From Deltaproteobacteria bacterium (GTDB lineage Bacteria; Desulfobacterota; Binatia; UBA9968): DNA of 8,312 bases. A model generated the notes under the pieces. The model saw only the letters and a list, made by a program, of their open reading frames with translations, was not told the origin of the DNA and did no database searches. The stretch lies in contig JAERMN010000148.1 of assembly GCA_016844625.1 (NCBI GenBank), forward strand, positions 1 to 8,312. Direction: 5' to 3'. Positions 1 to 5,460 of the stretch are shown here, piece after piece (the first letter of the stretch is position 1; each line of letters opens with the position of its first letter). The position numbers were made by a program, and so were the translations under genes.

Positions 1-1209
1 CGGCGCACCATCTGGTGGGGTGTGACTAGCGATACGCTCGACAAGGCCACGGCGCTGCTACCGGCTTTGCTGAACGAGCGGTTGCCCGAATTGGGCATCG
101 ACTTCGCGCTGATCTATCCGAGCTTCGGGCTTAGCGTCAACGGCATGGCCCAGGGTGACCTGCACCTGGCCGCGGTGCGTGCGTACAATATGATGACGGC
201 GGACATGTTCGCGCCCTATGCGGCAAGGTTTGCGCCGGTAGCGATCATTCCATCCCATACGCCGGACGAAGCGCTTGAAGAGCTGGAATACGCCGTCAAG
301 CAGCTTGGTTACCGAGCGATCATGCTGCGCGGAAATCAGGAGCGGACGATTCTTGGCGCGGCAGAGGGGATCGATCAGCAGAAGGCCGCCTGGTACTGCG
401 ACACCATTGCCCTCGACAGCCCCTATGACTACGAGCCGTTCTGGCGGCGCTGCGTCGACCTCGGCGTGGCCGTGACCCAACACTCGGGCAGCGGTCGCTG
501 GCAAGATCGCGCGTCGATCAGCAACTTCACTTACAACCATGTCGGCCACTTCGCCGAATCGAACCATGCCTTCGCGCGCGGCGTTTTCCTGGGTGGCCTG
601 GTGCGGCGCTACCCGAGCCTCAATTTCGGCTTTATGGAAGGCGGCATAAGTTGGGCCTGTCAGATGTGCTTCGACATGATCGAACACTGGGAGAAGCGCC
701 GCCGTGCCGGGCTTCAGTACCCAAATGCAACCAACGTCGCTGAGCTGCGTCAGCTGATCGATCGCTATGGTGGGCAGCGACTGAAAGCCAACGCCGATGC
801 GCTGATGAACAGTCTGGACGCATTCCGCCCGGAGTGCAGCATTGAAGAGCTGAGCCGGCCTGAGCATGTCGCGGACGATTTTGAAGCGGCGGGAGTTAAC
901 TCAAAGGACGATATTCGCGCGGTCTTCTCCGGCAACTTTTACTTCGGCTGCGAGGCGGACGACCGGGCCACCATGTGGGCATTCGATCCGCGCATGGGCG
1001 TCCGCCTGCGGCCAGTCTTCAGTTCCGACTTCACCCATTTCGACGTGCCCGATTTCAAGGAAGTGATTCCTGAATCGTTTGAGATGGTCGAGAAGGGCTT
1101 CGTGACCGAGCAGGATTTCCGCGAGTTCACGTTCACCAACGCCGCGCGTCTGCACACGCGCAACAACCCAGGCTTCTTCAAGGGCACCGTCGTCGAGCAA
1201 GCGGTGTAA
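1..1209 (+). CDS. Amidohydrolase family 2 (metal-dependent TIM-barrel hydrolase/decarboxylase), 5'-truncated
   Basis: The frame is open to the left edge, and the residues before the GTG at 22 (RRTIWWG, then VTSDTLDKAT) read as a continuation of the family pattern, so the true start lies outside the window. Numbering from the GTG at 22, metal or catalytic candidates are His154 (VTQHSGSG), Glu206 (FMEGG) and Asp336 (SSDFTH). A region with conserved His174 and His176 (YNHVGHFAES) lies between the first two. The N-terminal metal-binding HxH-type motif would be upstream and is not visible. The family (amidohydrolase 2) contains ACMSD-like and resorcylate-type decarboxylases as well as hydrolases; such enzymes are cytoplasmic and bind a divalent metal. 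The C-terminus (FTNAARLH) looks complete and ends at TAA. The substrate cannot be told from sequence. About 600 bases separate it from the next gene, so shared transcription is uncertain. Family assignment is confident; specific function is not. Confidence 0.9.
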   Translation, partial: RRTIWWGVTSDTLDKATALLPALLNERLPELGIDFALIYPSFGLSVNGMAQGDLHLAAVRAYNMMTADMFAPYAARFAPVAIIPSHTPDEALEELEYAVKQLGYRAIMLRGNQERTILGAAEGIDQQKAAWYCDTIALDSPYDYEPFWRRCVDLGVAVTQHSGSGRWQDRASISNFTYNHVGHFAESNHAFARGVFLGGLVRRYPSLNFGFMEGGISWACQMCFDMIEHWEKRRRAGLQYPNATNVAELRQLIDRYGGQRLKANADALMNSLDAFRPECSIEELSRPEHVADDFEAAGVNSKDDIRAVFSGNFYFGCEADDRATMWAFDPRMGVRLRPVFSSDFTHFDVPDFKEVIPESFEMVEKGFVTEQDFREFTFTNAARLHTRNNPGFFKGTVVEQAV

Positions 1210-1690
1210 TTGCCCTTGGGCCGCGCGCCGTACGCAAGGTGCTGAACTTGCAAACCCTCACGCGTCGAGGCGAACGTGCCGCACCCGCACGGTGCGCCAA
1301 TGCGCACGGCTTCGAGCGCGCATGCACTCGGGCAATCTTGAAGGGAAGCGTGGTCGGGCCTAGATATCTAAACAATATTGAGGCTCAGGTCATTCAACTT
1401 GAGGTCTACGCGACGATGAAGGGAAACATCGGAAGAATCGTTAGCCCGCTAAAGTGAACACAGGGTTCTTGCGAGGTGAGCATTGTTTGCTCGGATTGCT
1501 AACTGCTCGGAGCCAAATTTATTTTCCAGCCAAAATTTCGTCCAGCAAGGAAGGATCGATCATCTATGTGGCGGTGATGCCAGACTTGCGGAATTTGCGC
1601 GCTGCGCTGTAACTTGTCTCCTTCGCTGTTCGCTGCCGACCTGTAATCCGGCTTTATCGATTCGGCATCGATCCAACAACAGCTCGATAA

Positions 1691-1715
1691 GAAGTTCGTG
1701 TAAATTCACGACTTC
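1691..1715. promoter_or_regulatory. Bulged hairpin / dyad upstream of the decarboxylase-like gene
   Basis: GAAGTTCGTG and CACGACTTC pair over nine bases with one bulged T and a six-base loop (TAAATT). It lies about 100 bases before the next ATG and just upstream of a possible promoter. It could be an operator or an RNA hairpin. The following bases (ACTATCTCC) are not a T-tract, which argues against an intrinsic terminator. The pairing is visible; the function is a guess. Confidence 0.3.
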
Positions 1716-1742
1716 ACTATCTCCTCGTGTCTGATTCGCCGC

Positions 1743-1772
1743 TTGATAAGATGTTGCGACTAGGATTAGGAT
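1743..1772 (+). promoter_or_regulatory. Possible sigma-70-type promoter
   Basis: TTGATA at 1743-1748 matches five of six bases of the -35 consensus. TAGGAT at 1767-1772 matches four of six of the -10 consensus, with an 18-base spacer. It would start transcription roughly 35 bases before the ATG at 1814, a sensible distance for the decarboxylase-like gene and the overlapping binding-protein gene. Such matches occur by chance, so support is modest. Confidence 0.3.
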
Positions 1773-1813
1773 ATTCGAGCAGCTAATCAGATTGGAAAGC
1801 GAGTGGTGAGAAT

Positions 1814-2536
1814 ATGTACTACGGATCGCGTGGAGTCGTTGGGTTGGTGAAGCCGACCTATCGGCCGGGATCGATGGAGAGTTTTATTAAGCTGATGCCG
1901 GAAGGTGTCGGCTTTATCCCTGCTCATGCCGGTATCCGGGCGGGGAATGAGAAGGAGCTGCAAGACGCTTTGACCGTCGCGGAAAAGAAAGTCGCGCGTT
2001 TGGCTGAGTTGGGCGCGGACGTGGTGATGATCATGGGCGCGCCGCCGACCATGGTGCGCGGCCACGGCGCGGACCGGCAAATCGCCGATTCGCTAACTGC
2101 GAAATATAAGATTCCCGTCACGGTCGCGACCATCGCTCAGGTCGACGCCTTTCGCGCTTTGGGGATGAAAAAGTTGGTCGGCATCACTTACTTTCAAGAC
2201 GACATGAACCTGCGCTTCGCCAAGTTTCTCCAAGACGACGGCTTCGAAGTGAAAGCGATGAAGGGCATCGAAGTGCCGTTCAAGGACGCCGGCAAGCTAG
2301 CGCCCGAAGCGATTTATAACTTTGCCAAGAAAACATTTCTTGAAAACGGTCCGGCCGACGGCATCTACATGCTCGGCGCCGGCTGGCACAACTTGCCGGT
2401 GATCGAGATGCTGGAGAAAGATTTAAAGACCACCGTGCTGTCGAGCATTCCTGCGCAGGTGTGGGCGACCAAGAAAATTTTACATTTAAACGAGCCGGTG
2501 CTGGGATACGGGCGCTTGTTGGCGGAGATGCCATGA
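1814..2536 (+). CDS. Arylmalonate decarboxylase-like / Asp-Glu racemase superfamily protein with non-canonical active site
   Basis: A 240-residue cytoplasmic protein, the usual length for arylmalonate decarboxylases and maleate isomerases. It follows arylmalonate decarboxylase from Bordetella (recalled from memory) along most of its length: ADVVMIMGAPPTMVRG (69-83) matches the first active-site loop, ALGMKKLVGITYFQDDMN (115-132) the central segment, ADGIYMLGAG (181-190) the second loop, TVLSSIPAQVW (207-217) the conserved SS-P-A-W segment, and GYGRLL (231-236) the C-terminus. The first active-site position is Gly75, as in arylmalonate decarboxylase where racemases have Cys. The second, Cys188 in the Bordetella enzyme, also appears to be glycine (Gly188). 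The oxyanion-hole Thr-Ser after the first glycine reads Ala-Pro. Fold assignment is strong, but activity on arylmalonates is doubtful and the substrate unknown. The start ATG has only a weak upstream GGTGAG. The stop overlaps the next gene's ATG, indicating translational coupling with the solute-binding protein. Confidence 0.85.
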   Translation: MYYGSRGVVGLVKPTYRPGSMESFIKLMPEGVGFIPAHAGIRAGNEKELQDALTVAEKKVARLAELGADVVMIMGAPPTMVRGHGADRQIADSLTAKYKIPVTVATIAQVDAFRALGMKKLVGITYFQDDMNLRFAKFLQDDGFEVKAMKGIEVPFKDAGKLAPEAIYNFAKKTFLENGPADGIYMLGAGWHNLPVIEMLEKDLKTTVLSSIPAQVWATKKILHLNEPVLGYGRLLAEMP

Positions 2537-3567
2537 AAATTTGTGTTCAGTTTGGGGTTTCGAGTTTCGGGTTTTCTGTTGTCCGAGGGCTGCTCGTCAT
2601 TGCCATCTTTTTTAGCGCAGCTGGTTTTTCCCGTGCACAGGGCGTGAAGACGCTCGCCGAGGCGGAAGGCAAGCTGATGTTTTATGCGGCCTTCAATGCT
2701 ACGGATACGAAAACATTGACCGACGGCTTCAAGCAGCTTTATCCGAAGATCGACGCGACGTTTTACCGCGCCACTGACGCGCAGTTGATGGAGCGGATCC
2801 TCACCGAAGGGCGGGCTGGCCGAAATCTTGCGGATGTGGTGATGAGCACGAGTTTTTACGGCCACAATCTCAAGAAGCGCGGCTTTTTCGCAGTCTACGA
2901 TTCGCCGGAGCGGAAATTTTACCGCGACGGTTACAAAGACCCGCAGGCGACTTGGACGTCGATTTACACCAACTACGCGGCGTTCGGTTTCAACACGCGC
3001 AACGTGCCGAAGACGAGCATTCCAAAAAGCCACGCCGATCTGCTCAAGCCGGAGTGGAAGGGTAATATCGGCATCGACAGCCGCGCTTATGAATGGTTCG
3101 GCACGATGGTGAAGGCGATGGGCGATGAGAAAGGGCTGGCCTACATGCGCGAGCTGGCGAAGAACGTGCAGCTACGCAACGGCCGGACGATTCTCTCGCA
3201 ACTGGTCGCTGCTGGTGAGTTCATGGGCGCGGTGAGCGCGTATTCCCAAACTTTCGAACAGATGAAGCCTGCCGGCGCGCCGGTGGAGTGGGTTTACTTG
3301 AGTCCGGTGTTCGCCAATATTCACCCAATTGGATTGTCTGCCAAAGCGCCCCATCCCAACGCGGGTAAGTTGTTCGTTGATTTCGTCTTGTCCAAGCGCG
3401 GCCAAGAATTAGTGCGCGGCATGAACCGCATCCCCGACCGCACCGACACGCCACCGGAACAAGCGCGCTTCATCGAAGGCGTCAAGCCCGCCTTCGCGCC
3501 CAGCGAAGTGCTGGAAAACTTCGAAGGCTACGCTAAGACGTTTCACGAAATCTTCGGCGGGCGGTAG
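2533..3567 (+). CDS. ABC-type extracellular solute-binding protein (family 1, iron(III)/organic-solute-like)
   Basis: A 344-residue exported protein. The chosen ATG overlaps the upstream stop in an ATGA arrangement and yields a good signal peptide: a basic start, a hydrophobic core at about 20-31 (LLVIAIFFSAAG) and likely cleavage after SRA at 33-35. An in-frame GTG at 2461 would put 24 residues of out-of-frame upstream coding sequence before this signal and is rejected. The mature part has features of periplasmic type 2 binding proteins: EGKLMFYAAFNATDT near 45-59, a DVVMS segment near 101-105, LKPEWKGNIGID at 171-182, an LVAAGE segment at 224-229, and a C-terminal AGKLFVDFVLSKRGQELV at 277-294, typical of the iron(III)/SBP_bac_6 and 11 groups. 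It would deliver a small solute to an inner-membrane ABC transporter, but no matching permease lies next to it. The ligand is unknown. The stretch coding for residues 6-13 resembles an intergenic repeat. Confidence 0.88.
   Translation: MKICVQFGVSSFGFSVVRGLLVIAIFFSAAGFSRAQGVKTLAEAEGKLMFYAAFNATDTKTLTDGFKQLYPKIDATFYRATDAQLMERILTEGRAGRNLADVVMSTSFYGHNLKKRGFFAVYDSPERKFYRDGYKDPQATWTSIYTNYAAFGFNTRNVPKTSIPKSHADLLKPEWKGNIGIDSRAYEWFGTMVKAMGDEKGLAYMRELAKNVQLRNGRTILSQLVAAGEFMGAVSAYSQTFEQMKPAGAPVEWVYLSPVFANIHPIGLSAKAPHPNAGKLFVDFVLSKRGQELVRGMNRIPDRTDTPPEQARFIEGVKPAFAPSEVLENFEGYAKTFHEIFGGR
2550..2577. repeat. GAGTTTCGGGTTT-type repeat inside the signal-peptide coding region
   Basis: The bases AGTTTGGGGTTTCGA are followed by GTTTCGGGTTTTC. 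A near-identical 15-base core (AGTTTTGGGTTTCGA, one mismatch) occurs at 3594-3608 in the gap after the same gene. Phrases of this GAGTTTCGGGTTT kind are typical of dispersed intergenic repeats in related uncultured genomes (recalled, not searched). Here the repeat is translated as part of the signal-peptide n-region. Confidence 0.45.
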
Positions 3568-3580
3568 AGCGTGAAGCGCG

Positions 3581-3612
3581 GTTGCGAGTTGCGAGTTTTG
3601 GGTTTCGATTCG
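3581..3612. repeat. GCGAGTT / GGGTTTCGA repeat copy
   Basis: A tandem GTTGCGAGTTGCGAG stretch is followed by TTTTGGGTTTCGATTCG. The AGTTTTGGGTTTCGA core matches the copy in the signal-peptide region at 2550-2577 with one mismatch. It begins fourteen bases after the binding-protein stop codon. It is probably a member of a dispersed low-complexity repeat family. Confidence 0.45.
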
Positions 3613-3657
3613 CCGGAAAATCCTTTTTCGCAGTTTTATCGATCAGTTTCGCAGCTA

Positions 3658-3791
3658 GGTAGTGGTTCAGTTAGAATTCAAGCTAAATCGCGACATGACG
3701 AAAGATTCCTCGCGCCGCTCGGAATGACAACTACTAAGCGACTTGTCATCCCGAACGAAGCGAGGGATCTTGCCCAATGTGAACCACTACC
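3658..3791. repeat. 134-bp unit with 12-bp terminal inverted repeats (MITE-like candidate)
   Basis: GGTAGTGGTTCA at 3658-3669 is the exact reverse complement of TGAACCACTACC at 3780-3791. Inside lies the palindrome at 3703-3770. The hexamer CGCAGC occurs just outside both ends, at 3650-3655 and immediately after the right end at 3792-3797. The left copy is separated from the unit by two bases, so it is only a weak candidate for a target duplication. The unit has no coding capacity. The structure is directly visible; calling it a mobile element is inference. Confidence 0.55.
3703..3770. repeat. 28-base imperfect palindrome with 12-base loop
   Basis: The arm 3703-3730 (beginning AGATTCCTCGC, ending GGAATGACAA) pairs with 3743-3770 (beginning TTGTCATCCCG, ending GAGGGATCT). 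There are five mismatches in 28 positions, and several of these are G-U compatible in RNA. The CCTCGC...CGGAATGAC phrase is a common type of palindromic intergenic repeat in environmental genomes. There is no T-tract after it, so it is not a standard terminator, though the RNA would fold strongly. Confidence 0.7.
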
Positions 3792-3829
3792 CGCAGCCAC
3801 GCGCTGTTGGATTCTGCGCGCGGATTGCC

Positions 3830-3844
3830 ATACAAGTGCTGTAT
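3830..3844. promoter_or_regulatory. ATACA-N5-TGTAT dyad upstream of the UbiD gene
   Basis: ATACA and TGTAT form a perfect five-base dyad with a five-base centre, 28 bases before the chosen ATG. It overlaps a weak -10-like TACAAG at 3831-3836, which lies 18 bases after TTGGAT at 3807-3812. This arrangement would suit a repressor operator. A seven-T run follows at 3848-3854, but the stem is too short for a convincing terminator. Function is speculative. Confidence 0.25.
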
Positions 3845-3859
3845 CCATTTTTTTATTAT

Positions 3860-3868
3860 GGGGAGAGG
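3860..3868 (+). promoter_or_regulatory. Ribosome-binding site deciding the UbiD start
   Basis: GGGGAGAGG ends four bases before the ATG at 3873, and its GGGGAG part is seven bases away. The in-frame ATG at 3858 sits at the edge of this purine run and has only a T-rich stretch upstream, so 3873 is the better start. Confidence 0.6.
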
Positions 3869-3872
3869 ATTC

Positions 3873-5291
3873 ATGCCGCAGGACTTGCGCAGCTATATCG
3901 ATCTGATTCGCGAGCATAAACTCTTGCTCGATATCAAAAAGGAAGTCGACCCGCTGACCAACCTGGCCGGGATCGCTTATCGCGGCGAGAACGAGCAGGG
4001 CAAAGCGACGATGTTTCACAATCTCAAAGGCTATCCGAACTGGAGCGCGGTGAGTTACATGTGCGGCAGCCGCGAGAAGATGGCGTTGGGATTGGGCACA
4101 TCAAAAGATAAGGCTTTGGTAGAGCTCGGCGGGCGCATTGCGCGCGGTTTGATCAAACCGAAAATTGTCGAAGACGGTCCGGTCAAAGAAATAGTTTGGC
4201 AGGGCGATGACGCTGACCTGGGCCGCTTGCCGATCCACGTTCACTCCGACAGTGACCGCGGTGTGCCGTTTATCGGTTCGGCCATGCAGTTCGTCAAGGA
4301 TCCCGAAACCGGCACGCAAAACATCGCGCTGCAACGGGACCACATCAAGGGCCCGAAGAAAATGGGCATCTTTGTTCATCCGAAGCGCCACACCGATATC
4401 TGCATGCAAAAGTATTGGAAGCAGGGCAAGCCGATGCCCGTGGCGACCGTGATCGGCCATCACCCGGCGTATTACATTGCCTCGACTTGGACGACTAGCT
4501 ACGAAACCGACGAAATCGATATTACCGGCGCCTTGTTGCAAGAGCCGGTCAACATGGTGCGCTGCGAAACGATTGACGTAATGGTTCCGGCCGACGCCGA
4601 GATCGTCATCGAAGGCGAAGTGCCGCCCAACTACATGGAAGAAGAAGGGCCGTTTTGCGAACATGCCGGCATGACTCATGGCACGCTGCAGCATCCGATC
4701 ATCAACGTTAAATGCATCACCATGCGCAAGAACGCGATCTACTATGCGCTCCAAGGTGGGCGGCCGATTTCCGAGTCCCAGCCGCTCGACGGCTTTCCCA
4801 TGGAATTGGTTTTGTACGCGCGCATTAAGGATGTCGGCGGCTTCATCGACGTCAAAGATGTCGTCGCGTTACCCTACGCGGGCGGCAGCCATATCATCGT
4901 CGTGCAGATGACGCCACGCAAAATGGGCGAAGTGCGGAGCATGCTGATGGCGCTGCTGTCGAGTCCGTATCTTCATCCTAAGATCGGCATTGCCGTGGAT
5001 GAAGATATCGACCCGCACAATGCTCAATCGATCATGTATGCGCTATCGACCCGGGTCAATCCCAAATCGGATGTGTTCATTATTCCCGATACGCTGTGCC
5101 ACACCGGCGATCTCACGGCTGAGTTGCTGCCGGATACCGGCAGCCATATGGGTTTTCATCCGCGCATCGGTTCGAAGATGTTAGTCGATGCCACCAAAGG
5201 TCCGGCACTGACACCGGAGCTGCGCGCCTACTTCGAACCGGTGAAGCCGCAAGGATTGGTCAATGTGAAGTTGGAAGATTTTCTCGGATAA
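3873..5291 (+). CDS. UbiD-family prenylated-FMN-dependent decarboxylase
   Basis: A 472-residue cytoplasmic protein of normal UbiD length. It should reversibly decarboxylate an aromatic or alpha,beta-unsaturated carboxylic acid using prenylated FMN, made by a UbiX prenyltransferase not present here. By comparison with fungal Fdc1 numbering as I recall it, the catalytic Arg-Glu-Glu set is Arg155 (QNIALQRD), Glu258 and Glu263 (EGPFCEH), with the same 5-residue spacing. Likely metal ligands are Asn150, His173 and Glu214. Other family marks are AEIVIEGEVPP (242-252), GGRPISES (295-302), and the C-terminal VDEDIDPHN (375-383) with ALSTRVNP (390-397). Usual UbiD members have Gly where Cys262 stands in EGPFCEH. 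The start at 3873 is supported by the strong GGGGAGAGG. An in-frame extension to 3807 would translate repeat-flank DNA. The physiological substrate is not identifiable. Quinone biosynthesis is less likely given the catabolic neighbours. Confidence 0.93.
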   Translation: MPQDLRSYIDLIREHKLLLDIKKEVDPLTNLAGIAYRGENEQGKATMFHNLKGYPNWSAVSYMCGSREKMALGLGTSKDKALVELGGRIARGLIKPKIVEDGPVKEIVWQGDDADLGRLPIHVHSDSDRGVPFIGSAMQFVKDPETGTQNIALQRDHIKGPKKMGIFVHPKRHTDICMQKYWKQGKPMPVATVIGHHPAYYIASTWTTSYETDEIDITGALLQEPVNMVRCETIDVMVPADAEIVIEGEVPPNYMEEEGPFCEHAGMTHGTLQHPIINVKCITMRKNAIYYALQGGRPISESQPLDGFPMELVLYARIKDVGGFIDVKDVVALPYAGGSHIIVVQMTPRKMGEVRSMLMALLSSPYLHPKIGIAVDEDIDPHNAQSIMYALSTRVNPKSDVFIIPDTLCHTGDLTAELLPDTGSHMGFHPRIGSKMLVDATKGPALTPELRAYFEPVKPQGLVNVKLEDFLG

Positions 5292-5299
5292 GAGCGTTG

Positions 5300-5439
5300 G
5301 CCGCAAAGAACGCAAAGGGCGCAAAATAAAACTTCTCGCTTCGCTCGAAATGATAATATGAGTAAGCGCAATTAGCGCAAGTGCGGACAACGCTGAATCG
5401 TAAAATTCTTATCTATGCGAACTTTGCGTTGTTTGCGGC
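5300..5439. repeat. 140-bp unit bounded by 24-base inverted repeats (GCCGCAAAG family)
   Basis: The 24 bases at 5300-5323 (GCCGCAAAGAACGCAAAG followed by GGCGCA) match the reverse complement of 5416-5439 with three mismatches. The unit nearly fills the gap between the UbiD gene and the ABC ATPase gene. Its interior holds a partial copy of the palindrome arm (5331-5356) and a small GCGC-AATTA-GCGC stem. A third copy of the end sequence lies at 7978-8001. No coding capacity is seen. Confidence 0.6.
5331..5356. repeat. Degenerate copy of the CTCGC..CGGAATGACA palindrome arm
   Basis: ACTTCTCGCTTCGCTCGAAA followed by TGATAA closely resembles one arm of the palindrome at 3703-3770 (ATTCCTCGCGCCGCTCGGAA, then TGACAA). 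No matching second arm is found nearby, so this looks like a decayed half element nested in the 140-bp unit. Confidence 0.5.
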
Positions 5440-5448
5440 TAATCCTCC

Positions 5449-5454
5449 GAGGAG
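5449..5454 (+). promoter_or_regulatory. Ribosome-binding site of the ABC ATPase gene
   Basis: GAGGAG lies six bases before the ATG at 5461, giving a strong and well-spaced start. It begins ten bases after the right inverted repeat of the 140-bp unit. Confidence 0.65.
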
Positions 5455-5460
5455 CTTGAA

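Larger units (their letters stand above)
1210..1813. other. 604-base gap without a convincing gene
   Basis: Two short open frames (1239-1457 and 1483-1734) lack a good ribosome-binding site, a recognisable domain and protein-like composition, so I do not call them genes. The stretch becomes more AT-rich towards its right end. It holds a small perfect stem (GTGCGC, loop CAAT, GCGCAC) at 1292-1307, a larger bulged hairpin at 1691-1715 and a possible promoter at 1743-1772. No T-tract follows either hairpin, so no terminator is claimed. Its length suggests the genes to the right form a separate transcription unit from the amidohydrolase. Confidence 0.6.
3568..3872. other. 305-base repeat-filled gap between binding protein and UbiD gene
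   Basis: No gene is supported here. The left part (3581-3612) carries GTTGCGAGTTGCGAGTTTTGG-like repeat phrases related to those at 2550-2577. The middle is the 134-bp inverted-repeat unit at 3658-3791. The right part holds a weak dyad and the UbiD ribosome-binding site. No intrinsic terminator is seen after the binding-protein stop. Confidence 0.6.

Noticed and set aside
58..867. Long reverse-strand open frame (269 codons)
   Set aside because: It lies wholly opposite the amidohydrolase, whose motifs are clear. Its translation has no recognisable domain and looks like a GC-driven shadow.
1292..1307. Small GTGCGC-CAAT-GCGCAC hairpin as terminator of the amidohydrolase gene
   Set aside because: The six-base stem has no T-tract, and such stems are frequent in GC-rich DNA.
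1239..1457. Possible 72-residue protein
   Set aside because: It has no ribosome-binding site, no domain and an Ala/Arg-rich start typical of random GC-rich sequence.
1483..1734. Possible 83-residue protein
   Set aside because: It has no good start site. Its Cys- and Ser-rich composition is unlike its neighbours, and the region contains hairpin-forming DNA.
2461..2532. N-terminal extension of the binding protein to the GTG at 2461
   Set aside because: It would overlap the upstream gene by 76 bases and bury the signal peptide. The ATG at 2533 gives a normal exported protein.
2365..3033. Reverse-strand open frame of 222 codons
   Set aside because: It is opposite the decarboxylase-like and binding-protein genes and shows no domain. 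Its KPETRNPKL-like stretch is simply the antisense of the GAGTTTCGGGTTT repeat.
3703..3770. Rho-independent terminator after the binding-protein gene
   Set aside because: The palindrome is strong but no T-tract follows it, the stem is far longer than usual, and it sits over 130 bases after the stop. A repeat element fits better.
3571..3906. Possible 111-residue protein after the binding-protein gene
   Set aside because: It runs through the inverted-repeat unit and into the UbiD start. The translation reflects repeats rather than a protein.
4101..4754. Reverse-strand open frame of 217 codons
   Set aside because: It lies opposite the UbiD gene and has a composition rich in His, Arg and Asp typical of an antisense shadow, with no domain.
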